Below, one piece after another: positions 13,401 through 26,200 of a DNA stretch of 64,000 nucleotides. How positions within the stretch are numbered: position 1 is the stretch's first letter; each line of letters opens with the position of its first letter. Below the pieces are notes generated by a model. The model had not been told where the DNA came from. It made no database searches and worked only from the letters and a program-made list of their open reading frames with translations. The DNA lies in assembly GCA_028622995.1 (NCBI GenBank), contig JAJQJQ010000010.1, positions 5,208,001 through 5,272,000 of the forward strand, given 5' to 3'. The position numbers and the translations under genes are program-made. Origin of the DNA: Panagrolaimus kolymaensis. Lineage: Eukaryota > Nematoda > Chromadorea > Rhabditida > Panagrolaimidae.

Positions 13401-13720
13401 TTAAAGAAAAATTAATTTTAACTGAAAGGCTTGTTCGAACTATCACAATCACAGGAATGGCGGTTGCAATCATCCTTGCTTTACTCACTGGAATGTTATG
13501 CTTTTATAAAGTTCGTTGATCAATCAATTAAAAATTTTTTTCTTCCGTTTTTTTGCTTTTTTTACAACTGACTTTTTTGTTTTGTTTTCAGTCGTCCAAT
13601 GTATTCAAACGGCAATATTCCGTGACACCCGAACGAAATAATGATACAGCCTTAGAAGTGACAAACAACACCAGCAATGGAAAGATTGCAACCATGGAAG
13701 TCAGCAATGGAAAAGTTTAA
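10454..13720 (+). CDS. CD36/SCARB-family scavenger receptor, copy 1
   Basis: Predicted 538 aa. Exons: 10454-10600, 10650-10952, 11019-11228, 11286-11706, 13048-13252, 13309-13510 (or from 13303), 13592-13720. The family spans the membrane twice and binds lipids, lipoproteins or other hydrophobic ligands through a large ectodomain. An N-terminal TM lies at about residues 17-43. The ectodomain shows family motifs GPYVYDQF, NGTVKYETF, PNMIYQ, GYADPF and PDRIGFFYE, with several N-glycosylation sites. A second TM near the C-terminus is followed by a tail rich in Ser, Thr and Asn and without a dileucine signal. It sits 567 bp upstream of a paralogue with shared intron positions. Its fourth intron is swollen by a palindromic repeat. 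C. elegans relatives are named scav, but I cannot say which one this matches. Confidence 0.88.
11741..13027. mobile_element. Large palindromic (foldback) TTAA element
   Basis: Two long inverted arms, about 11741-12256 and 12336-13027, flank a spacer of about 80 bp and fill intron 4 of the CD36-family gene. The element is bordered on both sides by TTAA (11737-11740 and 13028-13031). Its ends are inverted copies: GAGAGACTCTACGAG on the left against GAGAGGTTCTATGAG read from the right, 12 of 15 bases equal. It has no coding capacity. TTAA duplication points to piggyBac-type mobilisation. Palindromic TTAA repeats without genes are known in C. elegans (PALTTAA-type entries in Repbase, from memory). 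The right arm is interrupted by a second element. Confidence 0.85.
12678..12868. mobile_element. Nested 191-bp palindromic TTAA MITE
   Basis: A compact near-perfect hairpin whose left end reads AGGAACAAGACTATTTGATG and whose right end is the inverse with a single early mismatch. It is flanked by TTAA at 12674-12677 and 12869-12872. The corresponding spot of the opposite arm of the larger palindrome (around 11910) has one uninterrupted TTAA. So this element inserted into the larger one and duplicated the TTAA target. The central loop is only about 15 nt. It is much more GC-rich (GGCGCG, GGGCTGGG) than its host and carries no gene. Confidence 0.9.
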
Positions 13721-14287
13721 ATAATATTGGCTAAATGAAACTTAATAGTTGCAACTAAGTGCATATGTTTTTTGTTTACATCTATCTCCCCAACTAAAAA
13801 AAAGTTGTTTTTCTATCTCTCTTATTCTAGTTCAGTTATTCATTCGTGATGATAGAAGAAATTATTGTTTGATCCATTACTCATTGTTATTTTTCTCTCT
13901 TTTTTTTTGTTGATGTCTTTTAGCCTTTTTCCCTGTGCATTAATTCGGGTGATTTTTATTTTTTTTTGTAAATTTAAGATTGTTAAGTTTTATGCAATAC
14001 TTGGGTTGTTGTATGTTAGTTTTATTACGCGTTTATATTTCTTTTTTGTTATCAAAGCAACCATTTTGCATAACTTTGACAATTTTCTAAATTTCAAAAT
14101 TGCGGGTTTCATCTTTTTTTATTTGTTGTAAAATTTTTAAAATTTCTATGAATTATTGAATAATAATAGTTTCTTGAATTTTTGAGTTTATTTGAACGCG
14201 AGTATCGTTAATAACATACTGAAAAAAGAGGAAAAAAACAGATTTCACAATTTTTGATGATTCATTTGTTTAGAGCACAAAGAAAAA

Positions 14288-16198
14288 ATGAGGGTTATTC
14301 CAATTGTTTTGCCTATAATTGGCACATTAATGATTGTTTTTGGAATAATCGTATTGCTTGCATTTCCAACTTACATTGCTAAAAAGATTCAAAATGTAAG
14401 TTCCATCGATCATAGAGCAGCAAAGTTATGGAAAGTTTTAGGAAAATTTCCTTGGTCATGAACCCAATGGTTCACTTAATGCTATGACAAAAAGCTGGGC
14501 TACACCTTCATATGAAATGAAGTTGCATATTTGGGTCTTTTCAGTTACCAATCCAAGAGATGTTCTCAATGGCTCAAGACCTCATGTCGTTGAAAAAGGT
14601 CCATACACCTTTGTGTATGTTTTCCTTTCATTTAAGATAGAAAGAAGGATATTAAATTTGTAAATTTTTAGTGAAAAGCAATCTAAAAATTTCACATTTT
14701 TGCCCGGAGATCAACGAGTCATTTATCGAAACGATCATCTTTACTTTTTCTCGCCTAATGATTCTTGCTTAACTTGTTTCTTAACAGAAAGAGTTACTGT
14801 TCCAAATATTTTACTCCAAGTAAGCTTTGCTACCATTTATCTTTTGTTTCAAATCGAAATTTTCTTTTTTATAGAAACTTGTCGATGCTCATGCTGAAGG
14901 AAATTTCCTTATTAAAGCTGCAATCGAATCAGCTATTAAAATTGCAAATGAAACTGTTTTCTTAAATGTCAGCGTTGGTGAGCTATTATTCGAAGGATAC
15001 ACCGATCCTTTGGTTAATAAGATTTGCAATACTACACTAATCAAGACTATTTGCAAAACCATGGGCATCCCAGAAAGAATTGGGCTTTTCTATGGAGTAA
15101 GTTTTACTTCCATTTTAATATCTTTTATTAATTTTTTTTCTTCAGCAAAATAATACCGATGATGGCACATATGAAATTGATACAGGTTTAAAAGCAGCCA
15201 CAAGCCTTGGAAAACTTTATGCATGGAATAATATGACCATGTTGCCCGGTAAATATTGGTATGGCCCATATGCTAGAATGATTAATGGCACCGATGGACA
15301 ATTATTCCCTCCATTTTTATCTCCAACTCAAAATTTGACTTTATTCGTTGGACAAATTTGTCGATCCGTTGATATGCAAGTCACCGGCGCCCAAGTTTTC
15401 CGTGGAGTTGACACATATGAATATACACCAGCTGTTACCATGAACGATATTGAATATCAAAGATCCCTTGGATTCTGTAATCCTCAATCACCCATTTATT
15501 TTGCTGACACAGATATTCAACCTCGAAATTGTTCACCCAAAGGTCTCATGGATATCAGTTCTTGCGCTCCTAATAATCCAAGAATTTATATTTCTCAACC
15601 ACATTTTTATGGATCTCCTTCAGCTTTGGGAAATGCCATTGATGGCTTAGCTCGTCCAAATGATAATGATAAAACTTATGTTTTGATTAATCCTTTTGTT
15701 GGAGTTGTTACAGAAGCAATGCGTCGCTCACAAATTAATCTTGGTGTTCTTCCTGGAAAAATCTCGTAAGCGATTTATGTGACTTTATTTATGCAAATAC
15801 CAATTTTTTAATTTAGATTTTTCTCCAAAATTAATCCCGTTGTTATTCCAATGATTTGGTTAAATGAAACTGCAATCTTTGATGATGAAACTCGACAATT
15901 ACTTACACAAGTTTCATTCTTTACTAAAATTAGCACAGTTGTTGGAATTCTTGCTCTCTCACTTGGAACCTTCCTTATTCTTATCACAGGTGTAACTTTA
16001 CTTATTAAAAAATATTATCGCAAAGTTGATGAACCCCTTCTCAATCCCGATGATGACGAAGAATATATCGAAGAAACACCCCATCCTCAATCAAATCTTC
16101 TTATAATCCCTGCTCCTCAACCTCTCTTGGTTTCTCCTCAACCTCCGGTTATTCCAGCGCCAGTTGTACTTCAAACAACCGAATACAACCCTATTTAA
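14288..16198 (+). CDS. CD36/SCARB-family protein, copy 2 (LIMP-2-like tail)
   Basis: Predicted 550 aa. Exons: 14288-14395, 14442-14614, 14672-14819, 14875-15096, 15146-15765, 15817-16198. An N-terminal TM (about residues 5-30) is followed by the ectodomain motifs KGPYTFV, VTVPNILLQ, ELLFEGYTDP and PERIGLFYG, then a second TM. The exon junctions after ILLQ and after LFYG match those after MIYQ and FFYE of the upstream copy, so the two are tandem duplicates. The cytoplasmic tail is about 60 residues. It carries DEPLL (a DXXLL-type acidic dileucine), a run of Asp/Glu, a Pro-rich stretch, and ends in YNPI, which fits YXXphi. Such signals direct LIMP-2-like members to lysosomes in animals; lysosomal location here is inferred. 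Confidence 0.88.
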
Positions 16199-16354
16199 TT
16201 TTAACTTTTCATTTTTTTGATATTTTGGCGCTTATTGTAAATTAATATTATTCTACGGGATTTTGTATATTATTTTGCATGAACTTTTAATCATAAAAAA
16301 TAAAAATTTGAAAAATAATTTTATTTCAGAAAATAGCAAATAACAAAAACATTT

Positions 16355-16941
16355 TTATTGAATCATAAAAATTGTTAAAAGTAAAACTCCAATGTTGATA
16401 AAATTTGTTATTGCTGAATTACAAAAATCTTTATTATTACAATAACACCAATTTGTTGTTTTGGTTATTCCAACTTCTAAATCAGTAGCAGCACGGGTGT
16501 CGTTGTAACATTTTCCGTTTTCGGGTTCTGTGCCAGTGTCATTTCGAGTATTAACACACGATTTAAGAACGGTGTGATAAGTATATTTCGCGCCATTATA
16601 ATTGATTTTGTATTCGTCTAAAAAATAGTTTAAAAATTTTTTGGTGCTGCCACAACATAGCCTTACTAGTTTTCTTAGCGCACCAACTTCCATTTGAACA
16701 ATTATCATCGGTGGACTTGCAATTTCCTGTGAGATTGAAAGTGTAAATTTCACCAATTGAAATATTCAAGGCGTTTAGTTGAATTTGAACATTTGCGGGC
16801 AAATAATCAAATCCCGAACAATAATGGCATCTCAAACCTTAAAAAAATATTCCTATTTCTGTAAGAATTAGATTACGATAACTTACTTTCAACTCTGAAT
16901 ATGGAAATTTTAAACAACAAAATTAAAAAAAGATAGCGCAT
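16355..16941 (-). CDS. Small secreted Ly-6/three-finger-like protein, probably GPI-anchored
   Basis: Predicted 162 aa. Exons on the minus strand: 16941-16887, 16837-16667, 16617-16355. The N-terminal stretch MRYLFLILLFKIS is a signal peptide. The mature part has about ten cysteines, beginning with RCHYC and ending with WCYCNNKDFCN, the CN-type end of Ly-6/uPAR three-finger domains. Several NxT/S sites are present. A hydrophobic C-terminus (INIGVLLLTIFMIQ) with no tail suggests GPI anchoring. Worm Ly-6 proteins often modulate receptors or channels at the neuronal surface, but no specific partner can be named. The gene is tail-to-tail with the second CD36-family gene, 156 bp between stops. Confidence 0.72.
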
Positions 16942-19900
16942 TTTTTTCTATGTTTTTTGGTAGTAAATATTTGAGATTTTTTTCTGTACAAAATTTTGGA
17001 AATGCAGTATCCAAGGAAATTTCAAAATGGTTGTTGTTGGTGAAACAATGCTTCTGTTTTTTTTATGTTGTTAAGGCCGAAATCCATCTTATCTTTTTTA
17101 TTGCCTTTTTTATGATGCTTCTTTGAAATTTAGTTTTTTTGTTGTAGATGATCTTCAAAAGCTTAATACAGTAAATAAATAATCTATTAAATAATAAATA
17201 TTTTTGAAATATTTAAAAAACAGCAAAGAAACTTTCTATCAAAATTAATAAATTTCTGGCACAACAAAGTTGGCAATCAAACAAAACTTTTCTATAGAAA
17301 ATAAGTATTTTTGGAACGCAAATTAATTTATTCAAAATTTTTTAATTTACCGGAAACTACATGCTTCATTTTCCTTCCTTCCCCCATTTTTTTCCGCACT
17401 TTTTTGAAGTAAGAAAAAAATGTGTTTTCAAAGTTGAAACTTTGTTATGTTTGTTTGTTATAAATCCAACTGGTAGCATTCTTGCTTATTCGTGAAAACA
17501 TTTATACATATTTGTTTAACGAAGCGTCAAGTTGCTTCGGAAAAAAAGAGAATAAAGAAAAGAAAATAGTTAAAAAAGAAGAAAAAAAAGAAGAAGGTAT
17601 AGAATTTTGTGAAAACTTCCTTCCTTCTGTAAAAGAAAAAAGAAAAATAACAATGCTAAATTAACTTTAGAAATTTTGAAGCTTTTAAAAAGTGTGAATT
17701 CTCAAATTTTTGGTTAAAGAACGCAAAAAAAAGTTATTTGTTTTTGAAAAATAAATTTTCATTATTGAAGTTAAAAAGGCGTGTTGTAATTTTTTGTTTG
17801 AAAGTTATCGAAGCTTAGGTATGAAAGAATTCTCATAACTAAAATGAAACTAAATACATATATGGGTCTGTGTTCAAAAATTATACGTTAATCTGTCATT
17901 TGTTTTTGTCTAAATTTACAAACCTATTGTTTTTAGTATGGTAATCTTTGAATATTTAGTCATTTGGCAACCAAGTTTTAAACCGATTAGACAGAATAAA
18001 TAATTTTATTTTAATATTTTGGAAAATCGGTGTACATATAATGACTCCAAAACCTCTATCGCGTGGCATTTTATAAAGAATATTTTTTTAGAGTTTGTTG
18101 AATTTGCTAAACAGTCTGAATTTTTTTCCATTGAAAAATATTTTAATTCCTGCTATCGCCGTTTTTACACTTCATTTCCCTTTTTTCTTTACATTTTTGT
18201 TGTTTGTAGCTTTTAATAAAATTGGTTTGACATTTAGTTTTCTTTAAATTTGTTAAGGTTTATTTAATTGTACAAATTTTTTAATTTAAGAATCAGCAGG
18301 TGGTTTTATTGAACCACCACATACTTAATGTTTTTGCTAGCTATAATGTCTTTAAAGTTTTAGCAAATAAAATCTTAAAAAGCTAAAAAATATGACGAAA
18401 AAAAATTTAAGTAATTTTATTTTTATTCTTTAATTTTTTCAATAAAATGACTACCGTCAACGATTAATTTGTAAAGAGGGAAAGAAAAATTGCCTTCGCG
18501 CATTGGCTTTAAATTTCTCTGACCATATAGATTTGGCAATTTTTTTGTTGTTGTGATTTTGAAGTGTAGGATCAAAAATCCACGTTCTCAAACCCCTTGC
18601 TACAAGCTTGTTTATGATGTTCTTGTTTACTTTTTTTATGCACCTTTTCAATAGGTTGATTTGATTAAAAAGAAGCATAGAAATTTTTGTAAACATAAAC
18701 AGAAGCATAACCTTTTTATGCATGAACATATATTTTTTCAGTGCAAATAATATGCATTTTTCTGTTGACATTTTTATTTCTAAAGTTTCATCAGAGAAGA
18801 AGAAGAAAAACAGTCTGATTTTTGGATAAAGCTTTTTATTTAATTTTAGTCTGAACTCCATGTTTTTCAATATTATGCCATATATTTTAATTATTTATAT
18901 TCTTCATACTAACGATAAAAACATTTGAAACTAAACTTTTTTATTAGTTCCCTCGAACCAAAACCTTTTGCCTTTAATAAGATTTTCGGTGAAAGTCAAT
19001 TTTTTAAATTGACTTTTCTTATTTTTTCTTACTCTTATTTATGTTTGTAATCTTTGTAACTTTTTTGTTTATGGTGTTGTTGGTGGATGATGAAAATCAA
19101 AAAGAGAGGAAAAATGTCTAGTTCTTTGGCAAACTTAAAAAAATAAAAAATAAAAGAAAGTTAGAAAGTTACTCTCGCGGGATTATATTGTCAATCAACA
19201 TTTTTGGGGTTAAAAAGAAGAATGAATTTATTTTTTTGGATATTCATTTTCTTTCAAAAAAAAATAATAAAGAAACAGAAATCGAAGAACAAAAAAATTC
19301 AAAAGTTAAGCAAAGAGATGGCAAAAATGAAATAATCTCAAACGCGCTTATAGTTTTTTTTCGAAGGTGAGCACAGAGAAGAAAAGAGGAACACTAAAAA
19401 GAAGTTTAACTTACTTACTTATACTTAAAAATGTTTTAGTCTGATTTTTTATGTTTACTTCCACGTGCTAGTGGAGTCCTGGCTACATCTTACACATACA
19501 TACTTGCTTCTTGATGAATTCAATCAAATGACATGCGCCAATGACTTTATTTCTATTTCCTTAAAAAATTTTAGAAGTTTTTTTTGAAGGCATGAAACTC
19601 TTGAAAGCAATCATATAAAAAGTTTCAAAAACGAAAAAACAGAATAACTTAAAACAAATTTTTTTTCTTTTTTGGTTTGCGTGGTTGGTTGTCTTTTTTT
19701 TGAACCTTATCTTTGATACTTTTTTCAATAAAAGATTCTGTTATTTATTTTTGTTAAAATAATTTTAATGTCACGTTTGTTTTCCTCATTTTTTTCTTTA
19801 TACAATTTAAAAAAAAGAGGAAAAAAAGTTTCAATCGAAATGTTAATTTGTTTTTTTATTTATACTTTTATTTTTTATTTGTCATCCATACTTCTTGCTT

Positions 19901-22900
19901 CATCTGTTAAAAAATTAACACCCTCATTTTTCGTGTTTCATTTAAAAAAATATTAAATGTAAAAAAGACGAGGAGGGAGGGAATGAATGCCATTGCTATT
20001 TGACTCTTATTCATGAAAATTGAGAAAAAATAGATAAAAACAAACTTTTGGTTAATAATAAAAACTGGTAGAAATTTTCTTTATTTAATTTATATAAAAA
20101 AACGTGTTATTTTCATATTCATTTTTTTCTTGAACTTATTACTCATTTTTAAAGGGAAAGATTCTAAAGCCCCCTCTTTTTTTAATATTTTTTATGAATT
20201 ACCAAATAATGCTTTTCCATATTGAATTAAATGTATGTATTTTTTTCTGTTCTAAAAACTAAACTCAACAGCAAATGCTGCTGCACCTTTTATGGTTACT
20301 TAAAATTCTCATCGTTGCAACATCGTTTTGTTTTTAAATTTTAATATGGAAGAAGGAATGGCTTGCATCAAAGTGAGATCCACCAAACATAACAAAAAAT
20401 GCTGACGTCGACGTGTTCATTTTCTACGCATATATTTTTTTACTTTGATGTTATTCTTTTTTTTCTCCATGAAGTTTTTTTAATTCTCATTTTAAAACTT
20501 TTTTATGTTGCTACTTTTTACTTTTTTACTATTTTATTTCAAAAAAAAATTGAACATGAATTTTTAATTTTTAAAGGGCATTAAAGACGACGACAAAAAC
20601 AAAACAAAAAAGTAATATTAAAAAATAAAATAAAAGTAGTTAGTTGTTTCTTTTCGGAATTGAGCTTGAAGTTGATCGACGTGTTTCAGTCAAAGCGAAT
20701 GAGAATGCCTTTAAAAATGTGTCATTTTCCAACTTTTTAGTTAGGCTTTTTTACGTCGGTGTTTTTATAAATACAAATTACAAGAAGTAGAGAGATATCC
20801 AAAATTGGAACCGTTTCCGGTTATTTAAAAAATGAAGCTAAAAGTAAGGTTAAATTTTAAAGAATTTGAATAAATATTTCTCCAACTTTTGAGCTTTTAT
20901 TTACCAAAATTTTTCTATCACATGAGAAACTTAAAAAATTTATTATAAATTTTAATGAATTTTTTTTACTGACAGTCGTTTACTATTTGACGCCATTGGA
21001 ATTCCATATTAGCCTCAATCTTTTTATTACTAATGCCTCATTTCATAACTCTCGTTTTTTCTCTCTCATTCTAATAGGCTTGAAACATATTTTCTTTAAC
21101 ATTGTTATGGTTTCTTTTTTCTTTTTTTTATTAATTCCTTAATTTAATTTAATAATTTATCGAAGAAATGAACATAGCTAAAAAACATTTATTTAAATAA
21201 ATTGTAACATAGAACTCTCCCTCCTTTCTTTTCCATGCTTATTTCCATCTTTTTTTTTGTTTCACATTTATTTTTTCGTCTTCGTCATGTTTTCCAACTC
21301 ATGCTTTTATTTTATTTTTTGATTGTCGGCTAACTTATTTGTGCCTTTACCCCAGACGAGACCGATGGAAATGAAAATAAGACCCCTCTCTTTTTTCCAA
21401 TCGAATTTTTTACACGTTTATTCAAAAAAAGGAACCTAAAATTTTTTTTCCTATTAATGGCACATCGGAAGCTCAGAAGAGTCACATTTGATTCTTCGTC
21501 AAAAATAAAAAAATAAATTTTTTTTATCACTCAACGGAAGAAAGAAGCAAAAGCATTTAACCCCAAATGCATCGTTCATTGTTTTATTTTTAAAGGCACT
21601 TTTTTCGATTGAAAATTGCGCCGGCAAATTCCATTTCTAAAAAAGTAAAACAAAACAAAAAGAAAATTATGAGAAAAAGTTTTTTTGTTGTTGTTAAAAT
21701 TGTGTTTGTGTCAACGCCTTTTTAACCCTCAAATTTTTTTTCTTCAAATAAAGAAAGAAACAATAAAAAAAAGTTTAACGAAAAAAAAATTGCAAAAGTG
21801 AACAAAAAATGTGTTATTTTTGCTTCCTTGTCGTGCTTTTGGGACTAATAATAATCTTTTTTTTGTTGCGTTGATTATCGAAAGTCAACCAGAGACTTAT
21901 GCCAAATATCAATGATAGGCTACTTGTCGTCATCATTATTGGCTTCAATCTTAAAAATTGGGGAAAGAAAAAAAAGGCGGAACACAACCACCAACTGCTT
22001 ATTTTTTTATTTTTACACCACCGGGAGGAGATGAAGGAGAAAAATTAAAGCACATTTTTTAACTCTAATTTTGTTTTTTTCTAATTTATATATATTTTTT
22101 TATCATCAATTAATGCTTCGTCGTCCTCCGACCACATTTTTTCCTTCTCTATCAAGTTAAAGTCCAAGATCCAAGGCAAAAGGGAGTAGTTAACACACAC
22201 GCGCCATGCAAACTAAAAGCATACCTTTCTAATTCATTTATCCGCCATTTTGCAACTAACAAAAAAATCTTGAAAAAAAAAAATGATTTTTTAAAAATTT
22301 TTGAGGGCACTAATAATTATTTCTTAATTAATCAATCATTATTTTAAAGATTGATTTTGTTTTTATTTTTGTTTATTGGATACTTATTTTTTTATTTTGA
22401 TTTCTTTCTACCTACCATTATCAACTTTTTCCTTCTCAAATTTTTTAATTTTTTCTTCTTCGTTTTGGCTTTTCTTCATGTGCTACTACTTGCTTCTCTC
22501 CAAAGCTCCCAACAGATTTCAATGACATGTATGCTTCGTCGTTGTTGTTTCTTATTTTGCTCGGAGCCTAAAATAAAAAACTATTGTTTCTAACGACAAC
22601 AAAAAAAGCGACGAAAATTTATTGGAACAAACTTCTGAAGCGTCGATGAAAAATTTGTTATATATTTTTTTCTAGCTTGCAAAAACTTTGAAGAATTTTA
22701 TGAACATCCTCTCTCAACCTTCTTTTTTCCCGAGGGCCTCTCACATCATGCTCTTTTTGTCTTTTCGGCGGCATTTTTAGGTTCTTCTTTCTTATTTCTA
22801 TTATTGTAGAAAAAAATCTAGTTTAGACTTTTTATTATCATGCAAGAAATTTTCTTTTGACTTTTATGTTTGAATGGTAGTCTTGGGAAGTTCTTAATGT

Positions 22901-23210
22901 GATAGAACCCAATATTTTGTAATTTTTTAAAACAATAATCGCGAACGCACTTTTACTTGTTTTTTATTGGTTTAATAAAGTCGTTTTTATGGTAGTTTTA
23001 AAGTTTAAAAATTATTGTTTTTTAGCATTCAAATATTTCTTTTTTTCTCCCATTTTTTGTTTTGTTTCAAATAAGTATGTATGAACGCTAAAACAATTTT
23101 AAACTTAACTTCCAAGAATTTGGTTGTTTTTGTGAAGAAAAAGAAAATTGCAAAACTTGCCAATATTTATTTTGCCGTTGAAAAAATTATTAAAAATTTA
23201 AGAAAGAAAA
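16942..23210. other. 6.3 kb low-complexity intergenic region
   Basis: AT-rich DNA with strong purine/pyrimidine strand runs. No open frame here looks like a protein. The longest, 18457-18870 on the minus strand, is Lys/Phe-rich without a recognisable domain. Short palindromes occur at 18299-18320 (GTGGTT/AACCAC) and 18992-19018 (AAGTCAATTT/AAATTGACTT). No tRNA, SL RNA or snRNA was recognised. Confidence 0.5.
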
Positions 23211-26200
23211 ATGTTTACTGAAGATTGTGTATTTCATCCAACCGTAGAAAATTATGTTATGATTTTTGCATTTTGTATTATATTTTGCCTTTCGGTAATT
23301 GGAAATTCTGTTGTCGTAGTTGTAATTTTACAGGTTTGTTAAATTTTTAATAATTTTTTTTTTCATTTAAAACAATTAAAATAATTTTTTCAAAACAAAT
23401 GCTTTAAATTTTCTTTCCAATATACTTTTCTTAAACTTTTAATTTTAGCCCCTACTTCGTTATATAAAAAAGTTTAACATAATAACAGATCGTAGAACCT
23501 TCAAATAAATTTATTTAAAGAAAAAGGCTGTGTGTGACTAATCTCGCCGTCTTTTTTTTCTTGTTTTGTTTTGTTTTTGACCGAACCATTGTGACGTTGT
23601 CACATATTTTTTATTCAAAGTAGTTTAAATTTAAAAGCATTCAAGCATAAAAAATGTTGGAATTTTTATAGACATACATATTTTGTTATGACATTGTGCA
23701 TTGTCTGTCTATTCCCCTATCACTATGGCATAAAAAAAACAAGACAATTTTTTTGTTATTTTGTTTTTAACTTTATGGCCAATTTTTATAAGCCTGATTA
23801 AAACATTCACATTTTTTCTTTTTTAAAAATCACTTTTTTGATAGCTTAATTTTGTTTAAAAAAACAATCTTGATAAATCGCAAGAGAAAAAAGAAAGAGT
23901 AACGCACTTTTAAAAACATTTTTAGAATGCTTTATTTATTTTTTTTTGCATTGCAATTATTTCACAAGAAGATTGCGGAAAGGAATGAAAAGTAAAAGTA
24001 TGCGTAAAAGCATAATTACAATTAAAGAAGAATGAGAAAAAAAACAGAGATATAAATATAAAAAAAATTGGCTGTCACATCATGATACGAACTTTTTTTC
24101 TAATGGGCAAAAGATCAAAACTTAAAATTAAAAACATAATAAATAAATATTCAAAATACTCAAAATCAAATAAATAAAAAAATCATAACTAAAATTTTTC
24201 TAATTTTAAATTTTTCTAATTTTAGCAAAAATCAATGAGATCCATAACAAATTTATATCTTCTCAATTTGGCTTTAAGTGATCTCTTATTAAGTGTAGTG
24301 TGTATGCCGCCAACATTAGTTTCATCATTAGTTTATTGTTGGGTTTTTGGTGATTTATTATGCAAACTTTTAGCTTATCTTCAACGTAAGACTTTTTTCT
24401 TCATTTTTTGCTCTTTTGTTTTTTTTATTAACCAAACAAAAATGCAATTCTTTTAGCTGTTGTCGTCACGGCGAGTGCTTATACACTTGCTGCAATCGCC
24501 CTTGAACGTTATTATGCTATTTGTAAACCCCTTCATTCTCGAGTATGGCATACTCGATCCCACGCATTTTGTGTTATTGGTTTTGTATGGTTGATATCAA
24601 TTATAGCAAATTTTTTTATGTTATTTATGTATGAATTAAGAACGTATAATCGAACGGGGCTTAATTGCGCCCCAAAATATAAACCTATTGTACATTTTGG
24701 TTATCAAGTTAGTATCTAAATAATTTATTAAAAAAAGCAAACGATAAATAATTTGCGATTTTAGATTTATATGACAGTGGTTTTGCTGGTTATCCCACTG
24801 GTTCTTATGACAGTATTATATGGTTCTGTAATAAAATCATTACGATCAGGATTAAAAATGGATATTGCGGCTATAGAGGTTGCAGAAAATTCCATGGATC
24901 GTTTGGATAGTGCTCGACCTGGAAAACTGAGAAGTAGCAGCCTCGTAACAGGAAAAAGTAAAAAAATGGGAACTTCTTCAGTTTCTCCACCCTACTTTTT
25001 CACTTTTTTTCATTTTTCCCTTATTTTACAGGGGGGACCAAGGGAATTTCCTACTTTAACAGGGGAGACCAAAGGAATTTTTTTTCTTCAAGAGGGAGTC
25101 GAACTTTCGACTTTCTCACAGTCAATGGTACTAACCACTCGACTATAGAAGCTTCAAAGACCTTTGTTTCAAACTTGAATATATTGAAATCCAAAAAAAA
25201 TATAATAACTAATTATTTATTCACAAAAAAGAATAGATTTATTCATGAGTACTGTTGGATAACCTGTTGCCAAAAATGAAAAAAACCTAAATTATTAATT
25301 GCAAATTCTTTTCTCCAACAATGTTCAACGATGTAATCTGCCAATGAAGATCTATGGGTTCCATATCGGGTTTTGTGAGCAGCTTTAAACTTTTGCCAGC
25401 TGCTTTCTATTCCTTGGGTGTAAGCACCATTTTCGGGATTAATAAAATTTTCTGAATGGTTAACGGTTAAATGAGTATAGCCTTGTGGAAGTTGATCAAT
25501 GCGAAAGTATGCACGCCACAAATCACTGATTATTATGGACCCTGGAGCAATTCGAGATTGAATGATAGGAAGAAGGGTATCAGCGTTTCGAAGAGGAACA
25601 ATTTCCATAAAGCAATTAGAAGGATTTTCACGTTCAATACCTCCAAAAATCCATACTTGTTCAGTAATGATTCGTCCTGAAAAACATAAACCTAATAAAC
25701 GCTTTGATGGATACAACTAACCTTTATTATATTTCCGTTTAGAAATGACGGTTTCGTCAATTTCAACTACCACTCCGGGTCCACCAATAACTTTAGGATG
25801 GGCAACATAATGATCAACACAAACATCGCGACAGAATTGAAGCCAATCACAAATTGTAGCATCACCAAGATTACTTTCATCTCGACCCATTTCCCAACGA
25901 ATATTTTTATATTGAACTATTTCACGACTCCACCAATAGACAATTTCAAAAACCTTAAAATAAAAATAAATAAAATTCTAAGAAGTCTCTAATTAACCTC
26001 AATCAGCTTCAAATGTGTACCACTAAAAAATGTATCTTTTAAAAAAGAAACTTCTTTACGACATGAAGTGGTGCGGCATCTCCAAACATCAGGTTTGTTG
26101 GAACGCTTCTGTAATCGCATTTCTCCAGAACACACACAAATCTTTTTATCAGGAATAATACCCAATTCTTGAAAGCATTTTACGACTTCTTCTTCATCAG

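Noticed and set aside
18457..18870. 137-aa open frame on the minus strand
   Set aside because: Lys/Phe/Ile composition follows base composition; no motif or neighbouring exons. A degraded gene cannot be excluded.
24969..25148. Reading the start of the Merlin element as a genuine receptor exon extension
   Set aside because: The extra codons come from the terminal repeat, are mirrored at the other end of the element and end in a stop; they are not receptor sequence.
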